Position numbers and translations under genes: made by a program | Part shown: positions 46,499 to 56,808 of the stretch, piece by piece | Numbering within the stretch: the first letter of the stretch is position 1 | How the letters are laid out: every line of letters starts with the position of its first letter | The notes under the pieces: model-generated | Database searches by the model: none | Told to the model about the DNA's origin: nothing | What the model saw: only the letters and a program-made list of their open reading frames with translations | Assembly: GCF_016583575.1 (NCBI RefSeq) | Contig: NZ_NRRG01000017.1 | Coordinates: 23,145 to 87,144, forward strand | Direction: 5' to 3' | Length of the DNA: 64,000 nucleotides | Source: Thiocystis violacea | Lineage (GTDB): Bacteria; Pseudomonadota; Gammaproteobacteria; Chromatiales; Chromatiaceae

Positions 46499-47785
46499 TC
46501 ATGCCAGCTCGCGCGCGATGGCACGGTGACCGATGTCGCGTCGGTGGAAACAACCGTCCCACCGGAGGCGGTCCACCGCCTGGTAGGCGAGGCGCTGGGC
46601 ATCCGAAACGCGCTCGCCCAGCGCGGTCACGCAGAGGACGCGCCCACCGCTGGTCAGGATGCGCTCGCCCGCGCGGGTGGTTCCGGCGTGGAAGACCTTG
46701 GCCTCGTCGGCTGGCACGTTCTCCAGTCCGCTGATCGCATGGCCGGTCGCATAGTCATCGGGATAGCCACCGGCGGCCATGACCACGCCCAGCGCGGTGC
46801 GCGGATCCCAGTCGGCCGACACGGCGTCGAGCCGGCCATCGATGGCGGCCAGACAGAGCGCGACCAGATCCGAGCGCAACCGCATCAGGAGCGGCTGGGT
46901 CTCCGGGTCGCCGAGCCGGCAGTTGAATTCGAGCACCCTGGGTGTGCCGTCGGCGGCGATCATGAGCCCCGCGTAGAGAAAGCCCACATAGGGCAATCCC
47001 TCGGCGGCGAGCCCGGCGACCGTGGGCTCCATCACCTCGCGCATGATGCGCTCGTGAATCTCGGCTGTCACGATCGGGGCTGGGGAGTAGGCACCCATGC
47101 CGCCCGTGTTGGGGCCGCGATCGCCGTCGTCGCGCGCCTTGTGATCCTGCGAGGAGGCCAGCGGGAGGATATGCCGGCCATCCACCATGGCGATGAAGCT
47201 CGTCTCCTCGCCGGTCAGGAATTCCTCGATGACGACCCGCGCGCCCGCCTCGCCGAAGCGCCCGACGCTCAGCATGTCGCGCACCGCCCGCTCGGCCGTG
47301 TCCAGATCCTCGGCCAGGATCACGCCCTTGCCGGCGGCGAGTCCGTCGGCCTTGACCACCACCGGGGCGCCGACCCGACGCAGGTAGTCCAGGGCCGGCT
47401 CCAATTCGGTGAAGACGCCATAGGCGGCGGTCGGGATGCCGTGACGGTCGAGGAAGTCCTTGGCGAAGGACTTGGAGCCCTCCAGTTGGGCCGCCGCCTG
47501 GCGCGGCCCGAAGCAGGGCAGACCGGCGGCCGCGAAGGCGTCGACCAGGCCGGCCACGAGCGGCACCTCGGGCCCCACGATGGTCAGGCCGATGGTCTCG
47601 CGGGTCGCGAAGGCGACCAGTCCAGCGATATCGTCGGCCGCGATCGCAACGTTCTCCACCCCAGGCTCGCCGGCGGTCCCGCCATTGCCCGGCGCGACGA
47701 ATACCTGCTTCGCCAGGGGTGATTGAACGGCCTTCCAGGCGAGTGCGTGCTCACGTCCGCCACCGCCGATGATCAAGATTTTCAT
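46499..47785 (-). CDS. purD: Phosphoribosylamine--glycine ligase
   Basis: A 428-residue ATP-grasp enzyme for the second step of purine synthesis. Landmarks are the N-terminal IIGGGGREHALAWKA, SKSFAKDFLDRHGIPTA, VVKADGLAAGKGV and VLEFNCRLGDPETQ. ATG at 47785 is the usual family start; the frame extends 39 bases further. purH-purD is a common pair, but here an LpxA-like gene and a 207-base gap separate them. Confidence 0.96.
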   Translation of the reverse strand: MKILIIGGGGREHALAWKAVQSPLAKQVFVAPGNGGTAGEPGVENVAIAADDIAGLVAFATRETIGLTIVGPEVPLVAGLVDAFAAAGLPCFGPRQAAAQLEGSKSFAKDFLDRHGIPTAAYGVFTELEPALDYLRRVGAPVVVKADGLAAGKGVILAEDLDTAERAVRDMLSVGRFGEAGARVVIEEFLTGEETSFIAMVDGRHILPLASSQDHKARDDGDRGPNTGGMGAYSPAPIVTAEIHERIMREVMEPTVAGLAAEGLPYVGFLYAGLMIAADGTPRVLEFNCRLGDPETQPLLMRLRSDLVALCLAAIDGRLDAVSADWDPRTALGVVMAAGGYPDDYATGHAISGLENVPADEAKVFHAGTTRAGERILTSGGRVLCVTALGERVSDAQRLAYQAVDRLRWDGCFHRRDIGHRAIARELA

Positions 47786-47992
47786 GTCTGTCTCCACGAA
47801 TAAGTCTCCCGCTCCATGCGTCAATGGACCGGGTTCGCTGGGTTTTCGGGATTGATGGGATTCTCCGTGGTCGATGACGAACGGGCTTCCAACCCCAGAG
47901 GGCCACGCACGGGGAGCGGGAGGGTGGGCGCATCCCTTGGGCGCGCGCTCCGATTCCGCTCATTGGCCAAGCCGGGAGCCTCTGGTCAAAAG

Positions 47993-48769
47993 CTAGGCGT
48001 GAGAAAGGATGCCGCGCCGGCTCGACTGGATGAACTGAACGATGCGGGTGGTTTCGGGACCGGGGTATTCCTGCTCGGCGCGTACCAGGGCCTCGGCCAG
48101 ACGCAGGCCGGATCGCAACACCAGGCGGTAGACATGCTTGATCCGTCCGCGCTGCTCGGGGGTGAAGCCGTTGCGTCGAAGTCCGACCACATTCAGCCCG
48201 AGCAGACGGGCACGATGGCCATCGGCGAGGGCATAGGGCGGCACGTCCTGGGGGACGCCGCTGACGCCTCCGACCATGACGTAGGCACCGATGCGGCAGA
48301 ATTGATGAACGGCCACCTGTCCGGACAGGAAGCAATGATCCTCGACCTCCACATGACCCGCGAGAGTCGCCGAATTGGCCAGGATGTTGTGGTCGCCGAT
48401 GAGACAGTCATGACCCGCGTGGGCGTAGGCCATCCAATAATTGTGACTGCCGATGCGCGTGCCTGTCTCGGATTTGAGACCGCAACTGATGTTGACGCCT
48501 TCCTTGAAGTGATTGTGGTCGCCGATGACGAGCGGTTTCGCCCGCTCCGGGGTGAAGCTCAGATCCTGTGGCTCGGAGCCCAGGGTCACGCCATGGCAGA
48601 CGCGATTGTGTGCCCCCAGGCGGGTTTGGCCGAAGATGCGCGCGCCGCTTTCGATCCGGCAGCCCTCGCCGATGATGGCCCCGGACTCGATGATCGAGTA
48701 GGGGCCGACGCTCACAGAGTCGTGCAACTGGGCGCCATTCTCGACGATGGCGGTCGGATGGATACGCAT
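47993..48769 (-). CDS. LpxA-like UDP-N-acetylglucosamine acyltransferase (second-site copy)
   Basis: A 258-residue left-handed beta-helix protein made of hexapeptide repeats. It matches LpxA over its whole length: [33 protein letters not shown], the catalytic-His block [20 protein letters not shown] and [17 protein letters not shown]. LpxA adds the first acyl chain in lipid A synthesis. Normally lpxA lies in the lpxD-fabZ-lpxA-lpxB cluster; here it lies alone between purH and purD. It may be a paralogue with a different acceptor or acyl preference. Confidence 0.85.
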   Translation of the reverse strand: MRIHPTAIVENGAQLHDSVSVGPYSIIESGAIIGEGCRIESGARIFGQTRLGAHNRVCHGVTLGSEPQDLSFTPERAKPLVIGDHNHFKEGVNISCGLKSETGTRIGSHNYWMAYAHAGHDCLIGDHNILANSATLAGHVEVEDHCFLSGQVAVHQFCRIGAYVMVGGVSGVPQDVPPYALADGHRARLLGLNVVGLRRNGFTPEQRGRIKHVYRLVLRSGLRLAEALVRAEQEYPGPETTRIVQFIQSSRRGILSHA

Positions 48770-48772
48770 GGC

Positions 48773-50332
48773 TCAGTGCCTGAAGTGACGCATCCCGGTG
48801 AACAGCATCGCCATGCCGTGCGCGTTGGCCGCGGCGATGACCTCCTCGTCGCGCATCGAGCCGCCGGGCTGGATGACGGCGGTGATGCCGGCCTCGGCGG
48901 CCTGGTCGATGCCGTCGCGGAAGGGGAAGAAGGCGTCCGAGGCCATCACCGATCCGGCGACCGTCAGCCCGGCCTGCTCGGCTTTGATGCGGGCGATGCG
49001 CGCGGAGTTGACCCGGCTCATCTGGCCGGCGCCGACCCCGATGGTCATGCGCTCGCGCCCGTAGACGATGGCGTTGGATTTGACGAACTTGGCCACCCGC
49101 CAGGTGAAGAGCAGATCCTCCAACTCCTGGGGCGTCGGTTCGCGGCTGGTCACGGATCGGACTTGCTCGGTCAGACGCAGATCCGCCTCCTGGACCAGCA
49201 GACCGCCGTTGACGCGCTTGAAGTCGAGCCGGACCAGCGACTCGCTGGCCCAGTCGCCGCACTCCAGCAGACGGATGTTCTGCTTGGCCGCGACGGCGTC
49301 GCGCGCGGCCTGGGAGAGGCTCGGCGCGATGATGACCTCGACGAACTGACGCTCGACGATGGCTTGGGCGGTCTCGCCATCCAGCTCGCGATTGAAGGCG
49401 ATGATGCCCCCGAAGGCGGATTCCGGATCCGTGGCGTAGGCGCGATCATAGGCCTCAAGCAGATTGGACCCAAAGGCGACGCCACAGGGATTGGCATGCT
49501 TGACGATGACGCAGACCGGGGCCTCGTCGAACTGCTTGACGCACTCCAGCGCGGCGTCCGTGTCGGCGATGTTGTTGTAGGACAACTCCTTGCCCTGGAT
49601 CTGGGTCGCGGTCGAGATCCCTGCCTCCTCGACCCTGTGCTCGACATAGAAGGCGGCCTTCTGATGCGGGTTCTCGCCATAGCGCATCAACTGTTTGCGC
49701 TTGAATTGCAAACTCAGGGTGCGCGGGAAGCGCGAGGCCGCGTCGCCCTCGGCGCGGGCGCCCAGATAGTTGGCGATGGCGCCGTCGTAGCGCGCGGTGT
49801 GCTCGAAGGCCTTGGCCGCCAGGTCGAAGCGGGTCGCGTCGCTCACGCCGCCGCTCGCCCCGATCTCATCGGTGACCCGCGCATAGTCGGCCGCGTCCAC
49901 CACGACGGTGACGCTCGCGTGATTCTTCGCCGCCGCGCGCAGCAGGGTCGGGCCGCCGATGTCGATGTTCTCGATCGCGGTCCCGAGATCGCAGTCCGGG
50001 CGCGCGACCGTTTCCTCGAAGGGATAGAGATTGACCACCACCAGATCGATCGGCGCGATCGCGTGGTCGCGCATGACCTGATCATCCAGCCCGCGTCGGC
50101 CGAGGATGCCGCCGTGGATGCGCGGATGCAGGGTCTTGACGCGACCGTCCATCATCTCCGGGAAGCCGGTATGGTCCGAGACCTCGGTCACCGCGATGCC
50201 GTTGTCGGCCAGCAGTCGGGCGGTACCTCCGGTGGAGAGGATCTCGATGCCCTGGGCGGCGAGCGCCTGGGCGAAGTCGATCAGGCCGGTCTTGTCGGAG
50301 ACGCTGATCAGGGCGCGTTCTATGGGTTGCAT
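48773..50332 (-). CDS. purH: Bifunctional AICAR transformylase / IMP cyclohydrolase
   Basis: A 519-residue enzyme for the last two steps of IMP synthesis. Its cyclohydrolase half opens [19 protein letters not shown] and contains [20 protein letters not shown]; the transformylase half contains [13 protein letters not shown] and [19 protein letters not shown] blocks and ends with [20 protein letters not shown]. It lies three bases upstream of the LpxA-like gene and follows fis after 68 bases. Confidence 0.96.
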   Translation of the reverse strand: MQPIERALISVSDKTGLIDFAQALAAQGIEILSTGGTARLLADNGIAVTEVSDHTGFPEMMDGRVKTLHPRIHGGILGRRGLDDQVMRDHAIAPIDLVVVNLYPFEETVARPDCDLGTAIENIDIGGPTLLRAAAKNHASVTVVVDAADYARVTDEIGASGGVSDATRFDLAAKAFEHTARYDGAIANYLGARAEGDAASRFPRTLSLQFKRKQLMRYGENPHQKAAFYVEHRVEEAGISTATQIQGKELSYNNIADTDAALECVKQFDEAPVCVIVKHANPCGVAFGSNLLEAYDRAYATDPESAFGGIIAFNRELDGETAQAIVERQFVEVIIAPSLSQAARDAVAAKQNIRLLECGDWASESLVRLDFKRVNGGLLVQEADLRLTEQVRSVTSREPTPQELEDLLFTWRVAKFVKSNAIVYGRERMTIGVGAGQMSRVNSARIARIKAEQAGLTVAGSVMASDAFFPFRDGIDQAAEAGITAVIQPGGSMRDEEVIAAANAHGMAMLFTGMRHFRH

Positions 50333-50400
50333 CTGGTCGGTCCAGGTCGATGGTGCGGGGGAAAACGGAAGTGTCGCCTTCGAGCGCGGGGAACGGCTCC

Positions 50401-50709
50401 CTAGCCGTCCCGTTCGATGCCGTAGACACCGAGCCGTTTACGTAGGGTATTGCGGGTCATGCCGAGCATCTTGGCCGCGTGGCTGAGATTGCCGTTCGTG
50501 TGTTGCAGAACGGTCTCGAACAGCGGGCGCTCCACCTCTTCCATGACCAATCCGTGGAGTCCTTTCACCTCGTGGTCGGCCATGTTCGCGAGATAGAAGA
50601 CGAGGGCATCGCGCACGCATTTGCTCAAGGGATCGGCGCGATCGGCCTCCACCACGTTCAACCCCGTTGATTCTAGCTCGAATGCCTGTCGTGCGGCCTC
50701 GCTTTTCAT
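50401..50709 (-). CDS. fis: Fis-family DNA-binding protein
   Basis: A 102-residue nucleoid protein. The C-terminal helix-turn-helix is [19 protein letters not shown] and the central dimerisation helices are [20 protein letters not shown]. Fis is a growth-phase regulator of stable-RNA promoters. Its ATG at 50709 overlaps the dusB stop as ATGA, the conserved dusB-fis coupling of gammaproteobacteria. Confidence 0.94.
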   Translation of the reverse strand: MKSEAARQAFELESTGLNVVEADRADPLSKCVRDALVFYLANMADHEVKGLHGLVMEEVERPLFETVLQHTNGNLSHAAKMLGMTRNTLRKRLGVYGIERDG

Positions 50710-51797
50710 GCGGCTTGAGCCTCCCGGTCGGGGCCTTGGTCGAGGAACGCGAGCACCAGCGAGAGTTGTTCCGCCGGGTGCTCGGTTCGGTTGATCGTTT
50801 GTCTGAATGCCGCCGCGCCTGGCAGGTGCCGACAGTACCACGCGATGTGCTTGCGCGCGATGCGCACCCCGGCCCGAGTTCCGTAGAAAGAATGGAGTGC
50901 CTCGAGATGTTCGCTCAGGATGTCCTGGAGCCGGTCTCTCGGGGGCGTTCTCTCGTGATCATGGTTCAGTGTCGGCGTGGTCCCGTCGTACGTCTGTCCC
51001 GAGGCCAGTGCGGCGGCGATGTCGCGGAAGATCCAGGGGCGTCCCCGGGCCGCGCGTCCGATCATGATAGCATCGGCGCCCGTGTAGTTCAGGACACGTC
51101 TGGCGTCCTCGGCGCTGGCGATGTCACCGTTGGCGATCAATGGCATCTCGACCTCTTCGCGGATGGCTCGGATCGTTTCGTACTCGGCGGCTGTGCCGTA
51201 GGCGCAGGCGCGTGTCCGTCCATGCACGGTCAGCGCGGCGATGCCGGATTCGCGCGCGATCCGCGCGATCCGCACCCCGTTGCGGCTCTCGGGCGACCAG
51301 CCGGTGCGGATCTTGAGCGTCACCGGCACCGATACGGCCGCCACCACGGACTCCAGGATCCGCGCCACCAGCGCCTCGTCGCGCAGCAGGGCGGAACCCG
51401 CGGTGACCTTGCACACCTTCTTGGCCGGGCAGCCCATGTTGATGTCGATGATATGCGCGCCCAGTTCGACGTTGAGGCGCGCGGCCTCGGCCATCAGGAG
51501 CGGATCCGATCCCAGGATCTGGGCCGAGATCGGTCCGGTCTCGTCCCGATAGTCTAGACGACGCAGCGATTTGCGGTTCCCCCAAAGCGCCGTGTTGGCC
51601 GAGACCATCTCGGCCACCGCCAGTCCGGCGCCGAGCCGCCGGCAGATGGCGCGGAAGGGGCGGTCCGTGATCCCGGCCATGGGGGCGAGGATCAGATTGT
51701 TGTTGAGCCGGTAAGGACCGATCCGGAAGGGGCGGATCGGACCTTCGTCCGTGGCGGTTCGAGCCTCGGCGGGCGCCTCTGGTGGTCCGGGCTTCAT
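50706..51797 (-). CDS. dusB: tRNA-dihydrouridine synthase B
   Basis: A 363-residue flavoenzyme that reduces uridine in the D loop of tRNA. Family blocks are LAPMAGITDRPFRAICRRLG, DINMGCPAKKVCKVTAGSAL with the catalytic Cys, TLKIRTGWSPESRN and GADAIMIGRAARGRPWIFRD. The ATG at 51797 overlaps the prmA stop as ATGA. The N-terminus has a 20-residue extension before the barrel. Confidence 0.95.
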   Translation of the reverse strand: MKPGPPEAPAEARTATDEGPIRPFRIGPYRLNNNLILAPMAGITDRPFRAICRRLGAGLAVAEMVSANTALWGNRKSLRRLDYRDETGPISAQILGSDPLLMAEAARLNVELGAHIIDINMGCPAKKVCKVTAGSALLRDEALVARILESVVAAVSVPVTLKIRTGWSPESRNGVRIARIARESGIAALTVHGRTRACAYGTAAEYETIRAIREEVEMPLIANGDIASAEDARRVLNYTGADAIMIGRAARGRPWIFRDIAAALASGQTYDGTTPTLNHDHERTPPRDRLQDILSEHLEALHSFYGTRAGVRIARKHIAWYCRHLPGAAAFRQTINRTEHPAEQLSLVLAFLDQGPDREAQAA

Positions 51798-52687
51798 GGG
51801 GCCGAATCCGGCATTCTCCGGCCCCCGATCAAGGCCCAATCGTCGCGGAGGCGCGGCGGATCGAGCTGAATGCGGTCGGCATAGGCCGCGCTGACGGCAT
51901 CGACCTGTTCGGCCAGCACACCTGACAGCACCAGATCGCCGCCGGGGACCAGCATCCCGCTCAGGCGCGGGGCCAGTGCGATCAGCGGTCCCGCGAGGAT
52001 ATTGGCGAGCACGCCGTCGACGCGGGTGTCGGTGAAATCGGCCGACGCCAGGATGTCGAGTCGATCCAGCACGCCGTTCGCCAAGGCGTTGGCATGGCTG
52101 GCCTCCAGTGCCTGGGGGTCATGGTCGACCGCGATGGCGCGCGCGGCCCCGAGTTTGAGTGCAGCGATGGCCAGGATGCCCGAGCCGCAGCCGAAGTCCA
52201 GCAGGGTCTTGCCCGCGAGCGCGGTGCCATCGAGCCACTCCAGACACATGGCGGTGGTCGCGTGATGTCCGGTGCCGAAGGCCAGTCCCGGATCCAGCGC
52301 CACGACGATCCCGTCCGGATCCCCCGGCGGCTGGCCGTGCGGGCAAACCCAGAGACGTTGGCCGAAGCGGGTCGGCTTGAAGGTATCCAGCCAGACCCTC
52401 TCCCACACCCGGTCCTCGATCCGATGGATACGGGGTCGAACGCCGAGCCGGTTGGTCAGATCCAGGGCGAGCCGTTCGATCAGCGCCGCGCTGGCCGGAT
52501 CGCTCTCGAACAGCGCCGTGAGCGTCACCTCGGACCAGAGCGGCGTCTCCCCTGGACCGGGCTCGAGCTGGGGCTCATCGCCCGCGTCCCCGAGCGTGAC
52601 CGAGAGCGCCCCGGCCAGTTCCAGATGGAGCGAATGGGTCTCCGCCTGGTCGCGCGGGACATCGAATGAGAGTTGCAGCCAGGACAT
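51794..52687 (-). CDS. prmA: Ribosomal protein L11 methyltransferase
   Basis: A 297-residue methyltransferase that trimethylates ribosomal protein L11. It starts MSWLQLSFDVPRDQAETH, has the N-terminal substrate domain and the motif I block LLDFGCGSGILAIAALKLGA, preceded by ALDPGLAFGTGHHATTAMCL, the PrmA signature. It overlaps dusB by four bases. In related genomes accC precedes prmA directly; here a Uma2 gene lies between them in the opposite orientation. Confidence 0.95.
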   Translation of the reverse strand: MSWLQLSFDVPRDQAETHSLHLELAGALSVTLGDAGDEPQLEPGPGETPLWSEVTLTALFESDPASAALIERLALDLTNRLGVRPRIHRIEDRVWERVWLDTFKPTRFGQRLWVCPHGQPPGDPDGIVVALDPGLAFGTGHHATTAMCLEWLDGTALAGKTLLDFGCGSGILAIAALKLGAARAIAVDHDPQALEASHANALANGVLDRLDILASADFTDTRVDGVLANILAGPLIALAPRLSGMLVPGGDLVLSGVLAEQVDAVSAAYADRIQLDPPRLRDDWALIGGRRMPDSAP

Positions 52688-52811
52688 GGGGTCGCCCGAG
52701 GTTTGGAAGTTGGGTTGAGGGCGGGCGATTGTACAGGAGTCGCGAGCTTCTATAATCCCTCCAAGCCCTGGAGGCTTTGGGATTCTCGAAACGATACTGG
52801 AGCTGGCTGTC

Positions 52812-53606
52812 ATGTCTGTCACCGCGCCCCAAATGGCCGAACTCATGCCGGACGCCAGGCAGCTGCTGAGCGATGAACCGGAAATGGAAAGCACCCTGCA
52901 TTATCAGCAATTAGCGCTCCTGGTCAGTTGTCTCGAATGGCACTGGCGCGATCGCCTGGACTTTTTCATCGGCGCGAACCTCACCGTCTACTACAGCCAT
53001 CAGCAACTGCGCCGGCGTGATTTTCGTGGTCCGGATTTCTTTCTCGTCATGGATGCCGATCGTCAGCCACGCAACTCCTGGGTGGTCTGGGAGGAGGACG
53101 GCCGGTATCCGGATCTCATCATCGAGCTGCTCTCGGATTCCACGGCCTCGGTCGACCGATCCGACAAGAAGGCCCTGTACCAGAACATCTTCCGCACCCC
53201 GGAATATTTCTGGTTCTCGCCCGACACGCTGGAATTCGCTGGTTTCAGGTTGGTCGACAAGGGCTATCAGCCCATTTCGCCTGACGCCCATGGCCGCGCA
53301 TGGAGTCAGGTTCTGGGTTTGAGCCTGGGGGTCGAGCAGGGGCGGCTGCGCTATTTCGATGCCGACGGTCACTTGCTGCCGACCCCCGCCGAGGCGGCCG
53401 AGTGGGAACAGGAACAGGCGCGACGTGAACAGGATCGAGCCGAAACCGAGCGTCGGAGGGCCGACCAAGAGCAGCGAAGAGCGAATCAGGAGCAGCTAAG
53501 AGCCGATCAGGAGCAGCTAAGGGCTGACCGGGAACAGCAGAGGGCCGAATATCTCGCGCGACGCTTGCGCGAGCTTGGGTTCGACCCGGAACAGGACACC
53601 CTGTAG
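52812..53606 (+). CDS. Uma2-family (PD-(D/E)XK-like) protein, copy 3, with coiled-coil tail
   Basis: A 264-residue Uma2/DUF820 protein. The nuclease-like core shows RRDFRGPDFFLVMDADRQPR, YPDLIIELLSDSTASVDRSD, KALYQNIFRTPEYFWFSP. From residue 200 it turns into a highly charged coiled coil of repeated R-A-D-Q-E-Q-L heptads. It lies in opposite orientation between accC and prmA, splitting an otherwise conserved operon, which suggests insertion. Function unknown. Confidence 0.87.
   Translation: MSVTAPQMAELMPDARQLLSDEPEMESTLHYQQLALLVSCLEWHWRDRLDFFIGANLTVYYSHQQLRRRDFRGPDFFLVMDADRQPRNSWVVWEEDGRYPDLIIELLSDSTASVDRSDKKALYQNIFRTPEYFWFSPDTLEFAGFRLVDKGYQPISPDAHGRAWSQVLGLSLGVEQGRLRYFDADGHLLPTPAEAAEWEQEQARREQDRAETERRRADQEQRRANQEQLRADQEQLRADREQQRAEYLARRLRELGFDPEQDTL
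53460..53543 (+). repeat. Four-copy in-frame 21-bp tandem repeat in the Uma2 gene
   Basis: Units of 21 bases start at 53460, 53481, 53502 and 53523, all close to GCNGATCAGGAGCAGCTAAGR. Each encodes one A-(D/N)-Q-E-Q-(L/R)-R heptad of the coiled-coil tail. The middle two are nearly identical, so the array probably expands and contracts by slippage. It echoes the 21-bp repeat in the Rpn gene, although those genes are unrelated. Confidence 0.9.
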
Positions 53607-53719
53607 TCCGGGGTTGGCGAACGCTTTCCGGCTCTCGATGACGGGGAGTGCGACGAAAGCCATGACTCCAGCGCCCGCCGCGCCCGGAGTCATGGCCGGT
53701 CAAGTCCGAGGACGCAACC

Positions 53720-55069
53720 TTACATCCCGAGCTTCTTCTCCAGATAGTGGATATTGGCGCCGCCCGCGAGGAAGGCTCCGTCGCGCAGAATGGTGCGCTG
53801 GAGCTTGATGTTGGTGTTGATGCCGTCGATGACGGTCTCGCGCAAGGCGTTGCACATACGCGCGATAGCCGACTCGCGATCCTCGCCGTGGGTGATCAGC
53901 TTGCCGATCATGGAATCGTAGTAACGCGGGACCGTATAGCCGGTATAAATATGAGTCTCCAGCCGCACCCCGGGACCACCGGGGGCATGGAATTCGGTGA
54001 TCTTGCCGGGACTCGGCATGAAGGTCTCGGAGTCCTCGGCGTTGATCCGGCACTCGATGGCGTGTCCGCGCATGACGATGTCTTTCTGCGCGTAGCGCAG
54101 CGGCTCGCCGGCGGCGATCAGGATCTGTTCCTTGACGATATCCACGCCCGTGACCATCTCGGTGACCGGATGCTCGACTTGGACCCGCGTGTTCATCTCG
54201 ATGAAATAGAAATGGCCGTTTTCATAGAGAAACTCGAAGGTGCCAGCGCCGCGATAGCCGATGGCGCGGCAGGCCGCGGCGCAGCGCTCGCCGATCTCGC
54301 GCCGCTGGGCCTCGGTGATGCCGGGCGCGGGGGCTTCCTCCACGACCTTCTGATGACGCCGCTGCATGGAGCAGTCGCGCTCGCCGAGATGGATGGCGTT
54401 GCCCATCTGGTCGGCCAGTATCTGGAACTCGATATGGCGCGGGTTCTCCAGATACTTTTCCATGTAGACCATGTCGTTGTTGAAGGCCGCCGCGGCCTCC
54501 GCCTTGGTCAGCGAAATGGCGTTCAGCAGGGTCGCCTCGGAATGCACCACCCGCATCCCGCGTCCGCCGCCGCCGCCGGACGACTTGATCATGATCGGAT
54601 AGCCGATGTCGCGCGCCATCTCCAGGGTACGTTTCTTGTTGTCGTCGATCGGGCCATCGGAGCCCGGCACGCAGGGCACGCCGGCGGCCTTCATGGCCGC
54701 GATGGCCGAGACCTTGTCGCCCATCATGCGGATGGTTTCAGGGCGCGGGCCGATGAAGATGAAGCCCGAACGCTCGACCCGCTCGGCGAAGTCGGCGTTC
54801 TCGGACAGGAAACCGTAGCCGGGATGGATGGCGACCGTGTCGGTGACCTCGGCCGCGCTGATGATGGCCGGTACGTTCAGATAGCTCTGAAGCGCGGCGG
54901 CCGGACCGATGCAGACGGACTCATCCGCCAGCAGGACGTGCTTGAGGTCGCGGTCGGCCTCGGAGTGAACCGCGACCGTCTTGATGCCGAGCTCGCGGCA
55001 AGCGCGCAGGATACGCAGCGCGATCTCGCCCCGGTTCGCGATCAGAACCTTCTCGATCATTGCGGACAT
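53720..55069 (-). CDS. accC: Acetyl-CoA carboxylase, biotin carboxylase subunit
   Basis: A 449-residue ATP-grasp enzyme that carboxylates biotin on AccB. Landmarks are [15 protein letters not shown], the glycine-rich loop [35 protein letters not shown] and the catalytic [17 protein letters not shown]. Two starts are possible: ATG at 55069 (weak AAGG upstream) or ATG at 55060, which gives [11 protein letters not shown], the common family start. It follows accB after about 115 bases. Confidence 0.96.
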   Translation of the reverse strand: MSAMIEKVLIANRGEIALRILRACRELGIKTVAVHSEADRDLKHVLLADESVCIGPAAALQSYLNVPAIISAAEVTDTVAIHPGYGFLSENADFAERVERSGFIFIGPRPETIRMMGDKVSAIAAMKAAGVPCVPGSDGPIDDNKKRTLEMARDIGYPIMIKSSGGGGGRGMRVVHSEATLLNAISLTKAEAAAAFNNDMVYMEKYLENPRHIEFQILADQMGNAIHLGERDCSMQRRHQKVVEEAPAPGITEAQRREIGERCAAACRAIGYRGAGTFEFLYENGHFYFIEMNTRVQVEHPVTEMVTGVDIVKEQILIAAGEPLRYAQKDIVMRGHAIECRINAEDSETFMPSPGKITEFHAPGGPGVRLETHIYTGYTVPRYYDSMIGKLITHGEDRESAIARMCNALRETVIDGINTNIKLQRTILRDGAFLAGGANIHYLEKKLGM

Positions 55070-55184
55070 GATGGGAATGCCTTGGGTTGGGGACGGCGAT
55101 TGGAGTCAGGGCGGCGCGTCGCGCGCCGAGGCCGCTCGGCGCGGTCGTTGGCTCCCGGACTCCGCTTCGGGCCAGACTCGCGCG

Positions 55185-55628
55185 TCATTCGATGATGAAC
55201 AGCGGCTGGTTGTACTCCACCGGCTGGCCGTTCTCGACCAAGATGCGCTTGACCGTTCCCGCCTGCTCGCATTCGATCTGATTGAGGATCTTCATGGCTT
55301 CGATGATGCACAGGGTATCGCCGGCCTTGACGTCTCGCCCCTCCTCGACGAAAGGCTTGGAGCCGGGCGAGGGCGCCCGGTAAAAGGTCCCGACCATGGG
55401 TGAGCGGACGATCTCGCCGGCGATTTCTTCCTCGGCCTCCTCGGCCGGTCCCGCCGCGACCGGCGGCGCGGCGCCAGGCGCCGGCATCGCCTGGGGCATG
55501 TAGTAGGGCATGGCCCCGCTGCCATGGCGACTGATGCGCACGGACTCCTCGCCCTCGTGGATCTCGATCTCCGAGACGTCGGATTGCTCCAACAGCTCGA
55601 TCAACTTCTTTACCTTACGGATATCCAT
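55185..55628 (-). CDS. accB: Biotin carboxyl carrier protein of acetyl-CoA carboxylase
   Basis: A 147-residue carrier. The biotinylated lysine is K113 in [13 protein letters not shown], and the C-terminal domain ends [11 protein letters not shown]. The N-terminal helix ([20 protein letters not shown]) and an Ala/Pro linker ([16 protein letters not shown]) are typical. It lies two bases after aroQ, so the two are co-translated, a conserved gammaproteobacterial arrangement. Confidence 0.96.
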   Translation of the reverse strand: MDIRKVKKLIELLEQSDVSEIEIHEGEESVRISRHGSGAMPYYMPQAMPAPGAAPPVAAGPAEEAEEEIAGEIVRSPMVGTFYRAPSPGSKPFVEEGRDVKAGDTLCIIEAMKILNQIECEQAGTVKRILVENGQPVEYNQPLFIIE

Positions 55629-55630
55629 TG

Positions 55631-56092
55631 TCAGTTGTTCTCGTTCGTGTGGTCCTGGGCCAGGCGGCCGAGCGCGGCGCGCAGCGCCAGCGCGTATCCC
55701 TCGGCCCCGAGCCCGCTGATCACGCCCACCGCGATATCGGAAAAATAGGAGTGGGCGCGAAACGGCTCGCGGGCGTGCACATTTGACAGGTGCACCTCGA
55801 TGAAGGGGATCGCCACGGCCAGCAGGGCGTCGCGCAGCGCGACGCTGGTGTGGGTGAAGGCGGCCGGATTGATGATGATGAAACTCACCGCGTCCCGAGT
55901 GGCCTGATGGATGGCCTCGATCAGGACATGCTCCGCGTTGCTTTGAAGGAACTGGAGACGATGGCCCGCGGCACTCGCGGTTTCCTCAAGGTCGTGTTGG
56001 ATATCCGCCAGCGTGGCGCGGCCATAGTGACCGGGTTCGCGCGTGCCGAGCAGGTTGAGATTGGGTCCGTTCAGGACCAGGATCGAGGCCAT
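55631..56092 (-). CDS. aroQ: 3-dehydroquinate dehydratase, type II
   Basis: A 153-residue enzyme of the shikimate pathway, small dodecameric type. Landmarks are [20 protein letters not shown] with the catalytic Arg and Tyr, [33 protein letters not shown] (His) and [17 protein letters not shown] at 56092 is the family start. It lies between tlpA and accB. Confidence 0.96.
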   Translation of the reverse strand: MASILVLNGPNLNLLGTREPGHYGRATLADIQHDLEETASAAGHRLQFLQSNAEHVLIEAIHQATRDAVSFIIINPAAFTHTSVALRDALLAVAIPFIEVHLSNVHAREPFRAHSYFSDIAVGVISGLGAEGYALALRAALGRLAQDHTNENN

Positions 56093-56235
56093 CGTGCCAA
56101 CTGCCTTGCGGACGAAAAGGGAATGGGGCGTCAGTGCCGTCCGGACGTGATCGGCGGCAAATCGCGTCGAATTGTCCGGATTCTGGCGGAATTTGTCCAG
56201 CGAGGATCCGCTCGCGAGGGCGGTGTGATCGGAGA

Positions 56236-56808
56236 TCAAAGCTCGGCGCTGGCGGTCCCGGTGAGCCGGTCGATCCGTGCTTGCAGATCCTCCGCTTCCA
56301 TCTCGCCGATCTGGCTGTGAACCCGTCGTCCATGGCGGTCGAAGATGACCGTGAAGGGGAGAACCTCCAGCCGGTTGCCAAGCTGTTTGGAGAGGGCGAG
56401 TACCTCGGGCGTGGCGATCAGGAGCGGGTAGTTGACCGGGCGCTCGACGATGAAGTCCCTGACATCCTCGACGCGGTCGACGGCGATGCCGACGAATTGC
56501 ACGCCGGCCTCGTGCATCGCCTCCTGGGCGCGGATGAAGGTTGGCATCTCGTCGATGCAGCTGTCGCACCAGGTCGCCCAGAAGTTGAGCACCAGGATCT
56601 TGCCGGCCCAGGCGTTGCTGGCGATCTCGTGTCCGTCCAGATCGCTCAGGCGGAAATCGGGCAGGGTCTGGAGCTGCTCCGGATGGCGTTCCGTCAGACC
56701 GTCGACGCGCGGGGTCTGGTCGTTGACCAGGCGCTGGCCGACGATGGCGGCACCGATGCTGATGCCGCCGGCCAGGATGGTGACCATGACGACCTTGAAG
56801 GGTTTCAT
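56236..56808 (-). CDS. TlpA/ResA-like thiol:disulfide oxidoreductase
   Basis: A 190-residue membrane-anchored periplasmic thioredoxin. An N-terminal uncleaved helix (5-24) leads to the redox domain with C81-x-x-C84 in [14 protein letters not shown] and cis-Pro ([12 protein letters not shown]). It overlaps dsbD by four bases. DsbD delivers electrons to such proteins, so this is probably a DsbD client reducing periplasmic disulfides, for example in cytochrome c maturation. Confidence 0.9.
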   Translation of the reverse strand: MKPFKVVMVTILAGGISIGAAIVGQRLVNDQTPRVDGLTERHPEQLQTLPDFRLSDLDGHEIASNAWAGKILVLNFWATWCDSCIDEMPTFIRAQEAMHEAGVQFVGIAVDRVEDVRDFIVERPVNYPLLIATPEVLALSKQLGNRLEVLPFTVIFDRHGRRVHSQIGEMEAEDLQARIDRLTGTASAEL

